From the NCBI GenBank assembly GCA_025869455.1, contig JAOZVT010000521.1, positions 1 to 10,434 on the forward strand: 10,434 bases of DNA, written 5' to 3'. The DNA comes from Prosthecobacter sp. (GTDB lineage: Bacteria > Verrucomicrobiota > Verrucomicrobiia > Verrucomicrobiales > Verrucomicrobiaceae). This document shows, one piece after another, positions 1-7,315 of this stretch. Each line of letters opens with the position of its first letter. The first letter of the stretch is position 1. A program made the position numbers and the translations under genes. Below the pieces are notes generated by a model. The model searched no databases and had not been told where the DNA came from. It worked only from the letters and a program-made list of their open reading frames with translations.

Positions 1-113
1 GCATCGCCAGCAAAAAGAAAATGGACCGTTCTCTCATGCTTAGCGCTAGCCAACTCGGCCTAACAGCCCAAGATCTCGCGGACATCGTTGCCTACATGCG
101 CCAGGCAGAATAA
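1..113 (+). CDS. Cytochrome c-like protein, C-terminal fragment
   Basis: An open frame enters from the left edge (first full codon at 3) and stops with TAA at 111-113, giving 36 residues that end in LTAQDLADIVAYMRQAE. This ending, with a Met-containing stretch followed by a short amphipathic helix of the type LT..DLADIVAY.R, is the usual last helix of cytochrome c modules. Such modules are often fused to large dehydrogenase-like or heme-binding proteins in Verrucomicrobiota and Planctomycetota. The heme-binding CXXCH motif would lie upstream, outside the window, so heme binding cannot be confirmed. The Met in SLML is a possible axial heme ligand (inference). The gene is cut by the window edge and is followed by a clear terminator. 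Confidence 0.6.
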   Translation, partial: IASKKKMDRSLMLSASQLGLTAQDLADIVAYMRQAE

Positions 114-133
114 CCCCCATTTACCTCTATTTC

Positions 134-173
134 TGTCCCCCTGCGCGGCAACGCCAGGGGGACAGTCATTTTT
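134..173 (+). terminator. Intrinsic terminator after the cytochrome c-like gene
   Basis: The arm TGTCCCCCTG (134-143) pairs perfectly with CAGGGGGACA (155-164). Inside it GCG/CGC pair around a GCAA loop, a GNRA-type tetraloop, leaving one unpaired C at 144. A run of five T follows at 169-173. It lies 20 bases after the upstream stop codon and separates that gene from speA. Confidence 0.75.
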
Positions 174-236
174 GTCACACAAGACTTTCACTTTTCATCT
201 GCGCGAATGCCATCATAATCGCGCGCTCAAACTTAC

Positions 237-2183
237 ATGGAACGCCGCCCCCCTAAATCTCCCGCTTGGTCCGTCAACGACAGTGCCGATCTCTACGGTA
301 TTCGTGAATGGGGCCATGGTTATTTCGACATCTCAACTAAAGGCGAAGTCGTCGTCAACCTGAAGGACGGAAAAAAATCAAAGCCCGTTTCCCTTTCAGA
401 AATCGTTAAAGGCCTACGCGAACGCGGCACCCAGCTTCCCGTTCTTATCCGCTTTGGCGATCTACTTCGCTGGCGTATTGATGAACTCAATGAAGGCTTC
501 CACTCCGCCATTCGTGAAGCAAAATATCAGGGCCTGTATCGCGGTGTTTATCCCATTAAGGTGAACCAGCAACAAGAAGTGATCGAAGAAATCACCCGCT
601 ATGGCCGCAAATATCACTATGGCCTGGAAGCTGGGAGCAAGCCGGAACTCATCGCCGCCCTGGCTTACATGCATGATCCAGAAGCCTACATTGTCTGCAA
701 TGGCTACAAGGATGAAGAGTTCATTGATCTAGCCCTCAATGCGCAAAAAATGGGACTCCAGGTCATCATGGTCTTGGAGATGCCTAGCGAACTGGCCTTA
801 ATTCTCGAACGCTCCAAGAAAATGGGCGTGCGTCCGACCCTAGGTGTGCGTTTCCGCCTCAGCGCAGAAAGCGCCGGGCATTGGAGCGGCTCCGGTGGAG
901 ATGCCAGCGTCTTCGGACTCAATATCAGCCAGCTCATGGGCGTGGTGGACCATCTGCGTGACCAGGGCATGCTCGACTGCCTGCGCATGCTTCATTATCA
1001 CCAGGGTTCCCAGATCCCCAACATCCGCGCCATTCGCCAAGCTGTGACTGAAGCCACCCGTGTTTATTGCGGGCTTGTTCATGAAGGCGCACGCATGGGC
1101 ATCTTGGATCTTGGCGGCGGTTTGGCCATCAGTTATGATGGATTCAAGGGAGCCACTTCAGCCTCCAGTAACTACGGCACCAAGGAATACTGTGCCGACG
1201 TCATTGAAGCCATCAGTGAAGTCACGGCCGAAGCGGGTGTCCCCCATCCAGACATCATCACTGAGTCTGGACGCGCGGTGGTTGCCTACTACTCTGTACT
1301 CATCATCAACATTCTTGACGTCAACCGCTTCGAGCCAGGCCGTGGCCCCGTGGAGTTGAAAAAAGATTCCCCACAGCCGTTGCACAATCTGGCTGAATTG
1401 CGGGAAGAATTCACCAAGGATGTCAGCAAGCTCACCCGTGAACGAGTCCAGGAAATCTACAACGATGCCGTTTATTACCGGGATAAGCTACGCAGCGAAT
1501 TTAACTACGGCAAAGTAGCCTTGCGTGAGCGCTCCCAGGGAGAGGAAATGTACTGGGACATCATGACGTGGCTTTCCTCCAAACTAGAAGCCGTCGGTCA
1601 CGATGGCAGTCAGATGGAGCGCATGAGCACCGTGATGACCGATTACTACTACGGCAACTTCAGCGTCTTCCAAAGCCTCCCTGACCTTTGGGCCATTGAC
1701 CAAATTTTCCCGGTCATGCCCATCCATCGCCTGAAGGAAAAACCCACTCGCAACGCCGTCCTTTCGGACATCACCTGTGACAGTGATGGTAAGATCGCCA
1801 AATTTGCCCACAGCGGTGAAATTTGTGACAGCCTGCCACTGCATGATCCAGACTTTGAAAAAGGTGAAGACTACATGCTCGGCATCTTCCTGGTCGGCGC
1901 TTACCAGGAAACCCTTGGAGATCTGCACAACTTGTTAGGCGATACGAATGTCGTCAGCGTCAGCATTGAAAACGGCAAGCTGAAGTATCGTCGTGAACAG
2001 GAAGGTGACAGTGTCGCAGAAGTGCTCACTTACGTGGAATACGATCCCAAAGATCTGGCCACCCGCTTCCGCAATCTGGCAGAAAGTGCCGTCGTGTCCA
2101 AACGCATCACCGCGGCCGAGCGCCGAGTGATCATGGGTGCCTACGATGCCGGCCTCCGCGGTTACACCTACTTCGAAACCTAG
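237..2183 (+). CDS. speA: Biosynthetic arginine decarboxylase (SpeA)
   Basis: PLP-dependent fold-III enzyme that converts arginine to agmatine and CO2, the first step of the agmatine route to putrescine and spermidine; expected in the cytoplasm. At 648 residues it matches the usual family length (about 630-660). Visible landmarks are the N-terminal W-S-V-DSADLYGI segment (11-22), the PLP lysine K108 in YPIKVNQ, HYHQGSQ (253-259), the glycine loop DLGGGL (291-296) that should hold the PLP phosphate, ESGRAV (343-348), the catalytic cysteine segment CDSDGKI (C514), and the YTYFE end typical of SpeA. The ATG at 237 is the first start after an in-frame TAA at 216. There is no Shine-Dalgarno. CATAAT at 214-219 is a possible -10 box, which would give a leader of only about 10 bases, but no good -35 accompanies it. 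A predicted small lipoprotein follows after 20 bases. Confidence 0.97.
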   Translation: MERRPPKSPAWSVNDSADLYGIREWGHGYFDISTKGEVVVNLKDGKKSKPVSLSEIVKGLRERGTQLPVLIRFGDLLRWRIDELNEGFHSAIREAKYQGLYRGVYPIKVNQQQEVIEEITRYGRKYHYGLEAGSKPELIAALAYMHDPEAYIVCNGYKDEEFIDLALNAQKMGLQVIMVLEMPSELALILERSKKMGVRPTLGVRFRLSAESAGHWSGSGGDASVFGLNISQLMGVVDHLRDQGMLDCLRMLHYHQGSQIPNIRAIRQAVTEATRVYCGLVHEGARMGILDLGGGLAISYDGFKGATSASSNYGTKEYCADVIEAISEVTAEAGVPHPDIITESGRAVVAYYSVLIINILDVNRFEPGRGPVELKKDSPQPLHNLAELREEFTKDVSKLTRERVQEIYNDAVYYRDKLRSEFNYGKVALRERSQGEEMYWDIMTWLSSKLEAVGHDGSQMERMSTVMTDYYYGNFSVFQSLPDLWAIDQIFPVMPIHRLKEKPTRNAVLSDITCDSDGKIAKFAHSGEICDSLPLHDPDFEKGEDYMLGIFLVGAYQETLGDLHNLLGDTNVVSVSIENGKLKYRREQEGDSVAEVLTYVEYDPKDLATRFRNLAESAVVSKRITAAERRVIMGAYDAGLRGYTYFET

Positions 2184-2203
2184 AAACCAACCACGCAATC
2201 ACC

Positions 2204-2383
2204 ATGCGTACCCTTTTGATCCTATTCGCCTCATCCAATCTCATCTCATGCATCAGTTTTCCCGCTGCTGAAGCAGCGGCTAGAAAGCGCCAGATGCAAA
2301 GCCAAGACGAGAGATCTATGAACACCGAAACCCTACCTCCAGTTGGAAAAAGGGACAACTTTTCGGACCGTTACTTCCGCTAA
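2204..2383 (+). CDS. Small predicted lipoprotein, 59 residues
   Basis: An ATG 20 bases after the speA stop opens a 59-codon frame ending in TAA. The product starts MRTLLILFASSNLISC: one positive residue, a hydrophobic core, and a perfect lipobox LISC with C16 as the acylation site. This predicts signal peptidase II processing and a mature lipoprotein of only about 44 residues. The mature part is polar and charged (RKRQMQSQDERS) and ends LPPVGKRDNFSDRYFR. I do not recognise the family and give no function. The close spacing suggests cotranscription with speA. No ribosome-binding sequence is seen, as elsewhere in this window. A chance open frame is possible at this length, but a chance frame with a signal peptide and lipobox right after a gene is less likely. 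Confidence 0.55.
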   Translation: MRTLLILFASSNLISCISFPAAEAAARKRQMQSQDERSMNTETLPPVGKRDNFSDRYFR

Positions 2384-2412
2384 AGCAGAAGCAATACGGA
2401 TAGAAATTTCAA

Positions 2413-2445
2413 GCAAGTTGGCGGAATGAGAGTTCCCCAGCTTGC
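2413..2445 (+). other. Two-step hairpin upstream of the ABC ATPase gene
   Basis: GCAAGTTGG (2413-2421) pairs with CCAGCTTGC (2437-2445) over nine positions with one G-T wobble. After one bulged C (2422), GGAA (2423-2426) pairs with TTCC (2433-2436) around a six-base loop, TGAGAG. There is no T-tract after it, so it is not a standard intrinsic terminator. It lies between the small lipoprotein stop and the ATG at 2480. It could be a 3' end stabiliser, a factor-dependent terminator element or a leader structure of the ABC gene; the sequence does not decide. Confidence 0.45.
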
Positions 2446-2479
2446 CTGAATGGAGTCCTTGGGCTAAAGCATCATCCGC

Positions 2480-3559
2480 ATGGTCCAAATCTCCATCCGC
2501 GATCTCACCAAACGCTTCGGCGGCCAAACAGTCTTAGACCATGTGAATCTGGAAATCGGCCAGGGGGAATTATTCTTCCTGTTAGGTCCCAGCGGTTGTG
2601 GCAAAACCACCTTATTACGCCACATCGCAGGTTTTTACCGCCCAGACAGCGGACAGATCCTTTTCGATGAAGATGACGTAACGCGCCTGCCCGCCCACAA
2701 ACGTGATACGGGCATGATGTTTCAAAGTTACGCTTTGTGGCCTCATCTCAATGTTGCTCAAAATGTGGCCTTTGGTCTGGAAGAACGTAAACGACCTCGG
2801 CCAGAAATTGAACACCGGGTCAATGAAGCCTTAGAGCTAGTCAAATTAGCGGGACTCGGTGCCCGAAAAATCGCCCAACTGTCGGGCGGGCAGCAGCAGC
2901 GTGTGGCCTTGGCTCGCGCCTTGGTCATTCATCCTCGCTGTCTTTTGTTAGACGAACCGCTTTCGAATCTTGATGCCAAATTGCGGCATGAAATGCGCTC
3001 GGAAATTCGCCGCATTTGCAAGGAGTTTGGCCTAACAGGAATTTACGTTACGCATGATCGCGATGAGGCTCTGAGCATGGCAGATCGGCTCGCCATCATG
3101 GACAGTGGCAAATTAGCGCAAGTCGGCACGCCTGAAGAAGTCTATCGAAATCCCTGTTCCCGAATGGTCGCGGAGTTCATTGGCGAAACCAATTTCATCT
3201 CAGGCACGGTTCAGACACAGACCGCAGACGGATTCTACGAAGTGCAAACAGCCTTCACCACTTTGCGGGCGCGGCCTCACACTGCCAACTGGCAGCCGCA
3301 GCATGGAGAAAAAGTGCTTTTATCCGTGCGCCCAGAAGCGCTCACCTTTGGTCATCTCCTAGACTCCCCCAACCGTTTTCCAGGACACATCGTGGACACG
3401 ACCTACCTGGGCACCACGGTTCAGTATCTCCTACATCTACAAGATGGCACTCAATTAACGGTTTGTGAAATCAATCCGCAGCACATTCGCCCCCCATCCG
3501 CAGACGAAGTCCGCGCCATGGCCATGCCACAAGATGTCGTGATGCTGAAAGCCGATTGA
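2480..3559 (+). CDS. ABC importer ATP-binding protein with TOBE domain (polyamine/iron/sugar type)
   Basis: ATP-hydrolysing subunit of an ABC importer, acting at the cytoplasmic face of the inner membrane. The 359 residues carry Walker A GPSGCGKTT (36-44), the Q-loop Q82, the signature LSGGQQQ (134-140), Walker B CLLLDEP (154-160), the D-loop SNLD (162-165) and the switch His H192. Residues from about 235 to the end match a C-terminal TOBE regulatory region, with SVRPEAL inside it. This architecture is shared by PotA (spermidine/putrescine), FbpC (ferric iron) and MalK/UgpC (sugars), and sequence alone does not separate them. The speA gene upstream makes a polyamine link tempting, but that is only context. 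The ATG at 2480 is the first start after an in-frame TAA at 2465. No permease or binding-protein gene is nearby, so the partners must be encoded elsewhere. Confidence 0.92.
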   Translation: MVQISIRDLTKRFGGQTVLDHVNLEIGQGELFFLLGPSGCGKTTLLRHIAGFYRPDSGQILFDEDDVTRLPAHKRDTGMMFQSYALWPHLNVAQNVAFGLEERKRPRPEIEHRVNEALELVKLAGLGARKIAQLSGGQQQRVALARALVIHPRCLLLDEPLSNLDAKLRHEMRSEIRRICKEFGLTGIYVTHDRDEALSMADRLAIMDSGKLAQVGTPEEVYRNPCSRMVAEFIGETNFISGTVQTQTADGFYEVQTAFTTLRARPHTANWQPQHGEKVLLSVRPEALTFGHLLDSPNRFPGHIVDTTYLGTTVQYLLHLQDGTQLTVCEINPQHIRPPSADEVRAMAMPQDVVMLKAD

Positions 3560-3674
3560 CCAGATGCCCCATACACGGAGCATTATCTGCCCTATTTACC
3601 CCGTTCTATTGCTGTGTTGTTGAAGTCCGCTGTGGACCTCGCATAGGCAATGTGACAGTTCCTTTGACCCGTCC

Positions 3675-6254
3675 ATGAATGATCGTTATCAAATTATCTC
3701 CACCCTATCCACAGGCGGCACAGGCACCGTCCAACAGGCCTGGGATAAATCACAAAATCGCGATGTAGCGCTCAAACGTCTTCGTGGAGAAGGCGTCCAG
3801 GTGGATGCACTTCTTCGGGAGGCTCGTGCCCTCTATGCCCTGAGACATCCCCACATCGTCACGATCTTGGAATATGGGAGTGATGAAGAAGGTGCATTCT
3901 TGGTCATGGAACTGATCAAAGGGGAATCGTTAGAGCACCGCCTAGCTCATGGCCCGCTGAATCTGGAGGACTTTAAAGCCCTCGTGACGCAATCACTCGA
4001 GGCCATTGGCGTCGCTCATGACGCCAGTCTGATCCATCGTGACCTGAAACCTGAAAACATCATACTTCCCTGGAATCGAGACGGACACTTTGAAATCAAA
4101 ATCATCGATTTTGGGCTGTCACAATACCTACCACCCGAAGGTGGTCAGCAAGATTCATTGGTCGGATCCATCCACTTCATGGCGCCAGAGCAATTTGGCA
4201 GCGGTTACATCGATGCGCGTACGGATCTTTATGCCTTGGGCTGCATCTATTATCAGGCCTTAACGGGGCAACTGGCTTTCCCCGGTGAACAAAAAACCCA
4301 CGTTATCACCGCCCATCTTTACCCGCCACAAATCCCCCTAGCTGAATTACGCCCGGATCTCAGCGACGCCCTCTGCGCTTGGGTAGAGCAACTCCTGAGT
4401 GTGCAACCCAATGCACGCCCACAAAGTGCCGCCCAGGCCTTGAAGAATTTCCGTCAACTTGGTCGCAATCTCCAAGTTCAAACTGCTGCCAACGTTGCTG
4501 AGGAACCCGCCATCATGGTACTAGAAGAAGAGGAACTACCCGAGGTGATTCTAGAGGCAGACCCAGAACCTGAACTCATTGTAGCCAGCGCCGAAGAGCC
4601 TACCTTATTAGCCTACGAGCCAGAGCCATTACCGGAACCAGAATTAGAACCCATTTATACCGCCTCTACAGGTGAGAACACACAGCCAATTTTACAGACC
4701 TCAATTGGTGAAAACACACAACCGATTCTACAAGCCTCCATCGAGCCTGAACCACCCACCACCCGCCGCACTATTCCATCTCAGCCGCGTCCGGTCCCGC
4801 CGCGTAAATCCAGCTTAAATATCATCATCACAGCCTTTGTCGTAATCTTGATTGCCCAGTTTGCAGTCATTAGTTACTTCAAATATGCAGGGAGAGAGGG
4901 GCGAGAAAAACGCCTCGAAGAACTGAGCACCTCAGAACAACCTCAAGGCTCTGACGTGGATGTGCGCACCTTACTGGAGTTTCTGGAAGATCCTACCCAT
5001 CAAGATCAAGCCGTCAAAGCACTGACCAAACTCCAGGGAGGAGACTACATTGACAGCATCCTGCTTGAGCATTTGGAAAAAGTAAAAAAATACCCCGTCT
5101 GTGCCAAGCTGATCCAAATTATCGGTCAGCGCCGCATTGCGGATGGATTCGACACATTATTACCCCTCACCAGCGATGGACGTGGAGATGTACGTAAAGC
5201 CGCCTGGACAGCCCTGGGCAGGATTACCCCAGCAACAAAACTGCCTGAGATTTTAAACCTCATCCCGCAGAGTTCTAGCTTTGACAAAGAAGTGATCGAA
5301 AAAGCCCTCACCGCTGTCGTTGAAGCATCCCCAGAGCGTAAAAAAGCAACCCAGCATGTTCTCAAGGCTTATCACAATGCCACGGACCAAGCCGAGACCC
5401 GTGCGCTGCTCTTCAACGTACTCACGCGAATTGGCGGAGATAATATTCTCAGCGTGGTCACAGAAGCCATTGCAGATCCCTCGGAGCAAGTCCGCCTCGC
5501 CGCGATCATGGTGCTGGCCGAATATCCCACCCATGAGCCTTTGGCAGCTATCACCACACGTTTCCCACAAGAAACAAATGAGACTTGCCGCACTTACCTG
5601 CTACTGGCCGCGCGCGAGCTGATCAACCTACCGGGTCCCAGTTCCCAACAAACTCTCTTTCTGCATGCCCAAAGCCTGTATGCCAATGCTAAAGACACGG
5701 TCGAAAAACGTTATGTCCTCAGTGTCATGAGCCGCATCATCTCACCCGGCACAGCTACTTTCTTTGAGGACTTTGCCAAAAGTGCAGATGCCTCCCTGAG
5801 AGGTGAAGCACGGCAATTGGCCAAAGCCTTTCGGGAGAAGCTCGACCAAGTCGTTGCTATCCCCCTTGGAGAAAAGGCGACTTTACCAGCAGACAAAGCT
5901 GACTATCGCCTAGGCAGCACCATCTCACTGGAGGAAGGTGCCTTGATTCACTGGACGCAAGAAGGCGACTGGGCCTCCTGGTTAGTCGAACTCCCACGCA
6001 ATGGCGAATACGAAGTCGCCGTCTATCAAGCGCACGCGAACAACCAGTTAGGCACCTATGAAATCCTCATGGCCGGAGAGACCTTGCTGACCTCCGTGGT
6101 CCAAACAGCCAGCCCCACAGACTACAAAGGTTTTGTGGTCGGCAAATTTAGTGTGCCGCAGGCAGGTATCTATCGCCTACGCATTCGCGCCAAAACGGTA
6201 CCCGCTGAAGGAGAACTCTTCCGAGTCCAACACCTAACGGTCAAAGCGCTTTAA
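3675..6254 (+). CDS. Membrane-anchored Hanks-type Ser/Thr kinase with HEAT-like repeats and terminal beta-sandwich-like domain
   Basis: Transmembrane protein kinase of 859 residues. The N-terminal kinase domain (about 5-265) has every key element: glycine loop STGGTGTV (12-19), VALK with K34, partner glutamate E49, catalytic loop HRDLKPEN (121-128, D123), DFG (145-147) and APE (170-172), so it should be active. Residues 270-380 form an acidic, Pro/Glu-rich linker holding a 12-residue tandem duplication (333-356). One hydrophobic span follows (about 381-402). Residues 425-725 read as repeated helical pairs of HEAT type, for example VRKAAWTALGRI and VRLAAIMVLAEY. The last 125 residues (735-859) look like a beta-sandwich, with W..W, GEYEVAVYQA and GIYRLRIRA, as in some carbohydrate-binding modules. 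The topology puts the repeats and the beta domain outside the cytoplasm, presumably sensing. Kinase identity is firm; the last domain is tentative. Confidence 0.95.
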   Translation: MNDRYQIISTLSTGGTGTVQQAWDKSQNRDVALKRLRGEGVQVDALLREARALYALRHPHIVTILEYGSDEEGAFLVMELIKGESLEHRLAHGPLNLEDFKALVTQSLEAIGVAHDASLIHRDLKPENIILPWNRDGHFEIKIIDFGLSQYLPPEGGQQDSLVGSIHFMAPEQFGSGYIDARTDLYALGCIYYQALTGQLAFPGEQKTHVITAHLYPPQIPLAELRPDLSDALCAWVEQLLSVQPNARPQSAAQALKNFRQLGRNLQVQTAANVAEEPAIMVLEEEELPEVILEADPEPELIVASAEEPTLLAYEPEPLPEPELEPIYTASTGENTQPILQTSIGENTQPILQASIEPEPPTTRRTIPSQPRPVPPRKSSLNIIITAFVVILIAQFAVISYFKYAGREGREKRLEELSTSEQPQGSDVDVRTLLEFLEDPTHQDQAVKALTKLQGGDYIDSILLEHLEKVKKYPVCAKLIQIIGQRRIADGFDTLLPLTSDGRGDVRKAAWTALGRITPATKLPEILNLIPQSSSFDKEVIEKALTAVVEASPERKKATQHVLKAYHNATDQAETRALLFNVLTRIGGDNILSVVTEAIADPSEQVRLAAIMVLAEYPTHEPLAAITTRFPQETNETCRTYLLLAARELINLPGPSSQQTLFLHAQSLYANAKDTVEKRYVLSVMSRIISPGTATFFEDFAKSADASLRGEARQLAKAFREKLDQVVAIPLGEKATLPADKADYRLGSTISLEEGALIHWTQEGDWASWLVELPRNGEYEVAVYQAHANNQLGTYEILMAGETLLTSVVQTASPTDYKGFVVGKFSVPQAGIYRLRIRAKTVPAEGELFRVQHLTVKAL
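4671..4742 (+). repeat. 36-base tandem duplication in the kinase linker
   Basis: Two adjacent 36-base units (4671-4706 and 4707-4742) encode GENTQPILQTSI and GENTQPILQASI. The DNA copies differ at eight positions. Seven of these changes are synonymous and the eighth changes Thr to Ala. The units sit in the cytoplasmic linker between the kinase domain and the membrane span. Confidence 0.9.
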
Positions 6255-6287
6255 GAAACAAGGAAGTCCCCGCCATAACAAGAAGCA

Positions 6288-6313
6288 GCAAAAAAGCCTC
6301 AGCGCTCTTTTGC
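6288..6313. terminator. Possible bidirectional terminator between convergent genes
   Basis: GCAAAAAAGC (6288-6297) pairs with GCTCTTTTGC (6304-6313) over nine of ten positions, with one A-C mismatch and a six-base loop. The A/T-rich arm gives a T-run on either strand within the stem. It lies between the convergent kinase and coiled-coil genes and covers the TGA (6299-6301) of the minus-strand gene. There is no separate T-tract beyond the hairpin, so support is moderate. Confidence 0.4.
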
Positions 6314-6844
6314 CAGCTTGTTATACTTCTCCACCAATTCGTTGTACTCCAGCACCCTAGCATTCAGCTTGGTAATAGCACTGTCGCGCTCCTCAACCAA
6401 TTGCTTGATGTTGGCATTGGCTTTCTCAATCGCAGCATTCTGGGCAGTCACTTCGCTGTTTCGCCCCTTGAGAGCATCTGCGCCTTCACCCGCAAGCTGC
6501 TTATAGGCATCTAACTCAGCGGTGGCTTTCACCGTTTCATTCATCAGAACGGCGATGCTGTAACCGCGCGCGCGTTGATCATCATTCAAGAGTTGAACCT
6601 GTTCTGTTGCATCCAACAACGCAGCTTCCGTCTCCGCTCGCAGCGTTGTTAGACGAGCAATTTCTTGCTCGAACCTCATCGCCTTCTCTTCAAACTCAAT
6701 GCGCAGTTTATTCTCTGCAATGAGCTGCTGAATGATCTCATCAATCCGCGCATTCAGCAAAAACTCACGTTGCCATTGCACCACGCAAACACCGCATAAA
6801 CCCAACGTGATGAATCCTAACAGAATAAAAAGAAAACGCTTCAT
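6299..6844 (-). CDS. Membrane-anchored coiled-coil protein cotranscribed with exbD
   Basis: The 181-residue product has a short positive start (MKR), one hydrophobic span (about 4-23), then a long charged, helix-forming region rich in Glu, Ala, Lys, Leu and Gln to the end. Segments such as EKAMRFEQEIARLTTLRAETEAALL and LVEERDSAITKLNARVLEYNELVEKYNKLA show heptad-like spacing of hydrophobic residues. The predicted shape is an inner-membrane anchor with a periplasmic coiled coil, or the reverse topology. Its ATG (6844-6842) overlaps the exbD stop in an ATGA arrangement, a sign of translational coupling and a shared complex or pathway. I do not recognise a named family. It may be an accessory or structural partner of the ExbB/ExbD motor, but that is inference from gene order. 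Confidence 0.85.
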   Translation of the reverse strand: MKRFLFILLGFITLGLCGVCVVQWQREFLLNARIDEIIQQLIAENKLRIEFEEKAMRFEQEIARLTTLRAETEAALLDATEQVQLLNDDQRARGYSIAVLMNETVKATAELDAYKQLAGEGADALKGRNSEVTAQNAAIEKANANIKQLVEERDSAITKLNARVLEYNELVEKYNKLAKER

Positions 6845-7284
6845 TGCACAGGAGCTGGAGCAGCGGCTGGCGCGGCATTCGTGGGTTTGACATTGAAAGC
6901 AACCTTGCTGAAGCCAATACGCCGCACAGCATCCAGAGCTTTGATCATTTCAGCAAACGGCGTCGCCGAATCTCCACTGATATAGACAGGTGTATTGGCA
7001 TCCGTCTTGTATCTGTCCCTGAGTTTCGCCTCTAGATCTGGCAGTGAAATAGGAGCTTTGTCGAAAAAGATATCTCCGGCTGCATTGACACCTAGATTGA
7101 TCATGTCGGGCTTAAAATCCGACTGAGTGGCAGCCGCCACCGGCAAATTCACTTTGATGGTCTGCTGCTTACTCATGGTAAGACTGACCATCATGAAAGA
7201 AGCTAACAAAAAGAACATCACGTCGATCAAAGGAATGATCTCCAGCCGATTCTTTTTATGAGCAATGGGGGAATGGATTTTCAC
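6841..7284 (-). CDS. exbD: ExbD/TolR-family biopolymer transport protein
   Basis: Proton-channel subunit of the TonB (or Tol) energy-transducing motor. The 147 residues show a short cytoplasmic N terminus (HKKNRLEIIPLID), one membrane span (about 17-38) holding the family's proton-carrying aspartate D21 in PLIDVMFFLLASFMM, and a periplasmic domain with the usual VNLP and VYISGD elements. The tail is Ala/Pro-rich (NAAPAAAPAPVQ) and probably disordered. Translation most likely begins at GTG (7284-7282), since the next Met, M23, lies inside the membrane span. It follows exbB by 31 bases and overlaps the next gene by four bases. ExbD versus TolR cannot be separated by sequence alone; the adjacent TonB-like gene favours ExbD. 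Confidence 0.92.
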   Translation of the reverse strand: MKIHSPIAHKKNRLEIIPLIDVMFFLLASFMMVSLTMSKQQTIKVNLPVAAATQSDFKPDMINLGVNAAGDIFFDKAPISLPDLEAKLRDRYKTDANTPVYISGDSATPFAEMIKALDAVRRIGFSKVAFNVKPTNAAPAAAPAPVQ

Positions 7285-7315
7285 AGAAATTTAAGAGAGG
7301 ATTTCCCGTCAATCT

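Noticed and set aside
88..363. Open frame of 91 codons overlapping the terminator and the start of speA
   Set aside because: It runs through a strong terminator and out of frame over speA, and its composition is not protein-like.
1315..1324. Palindrome TTGACGTCAA resembling the TGACG sites near tonB
   Set aside because: It lies in the middle of the speA coding region. It shows that such palindromes arise by chance here and weakens the operator reading of the site at 8006-8015.
3560..3674. Possible regulatory content between the ABC ATPase and kinase genes
   Set aside because: Only a four-base GTCC/GGAC stem and a poor TTGAAG box are present; neither is strong enough to call.
5320..5622. Plus-strand 100-codon frame inside the kinase gene
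   Set aside because: It is out of frame with a continuous HEAT-like repeat region whose reading is well supported.
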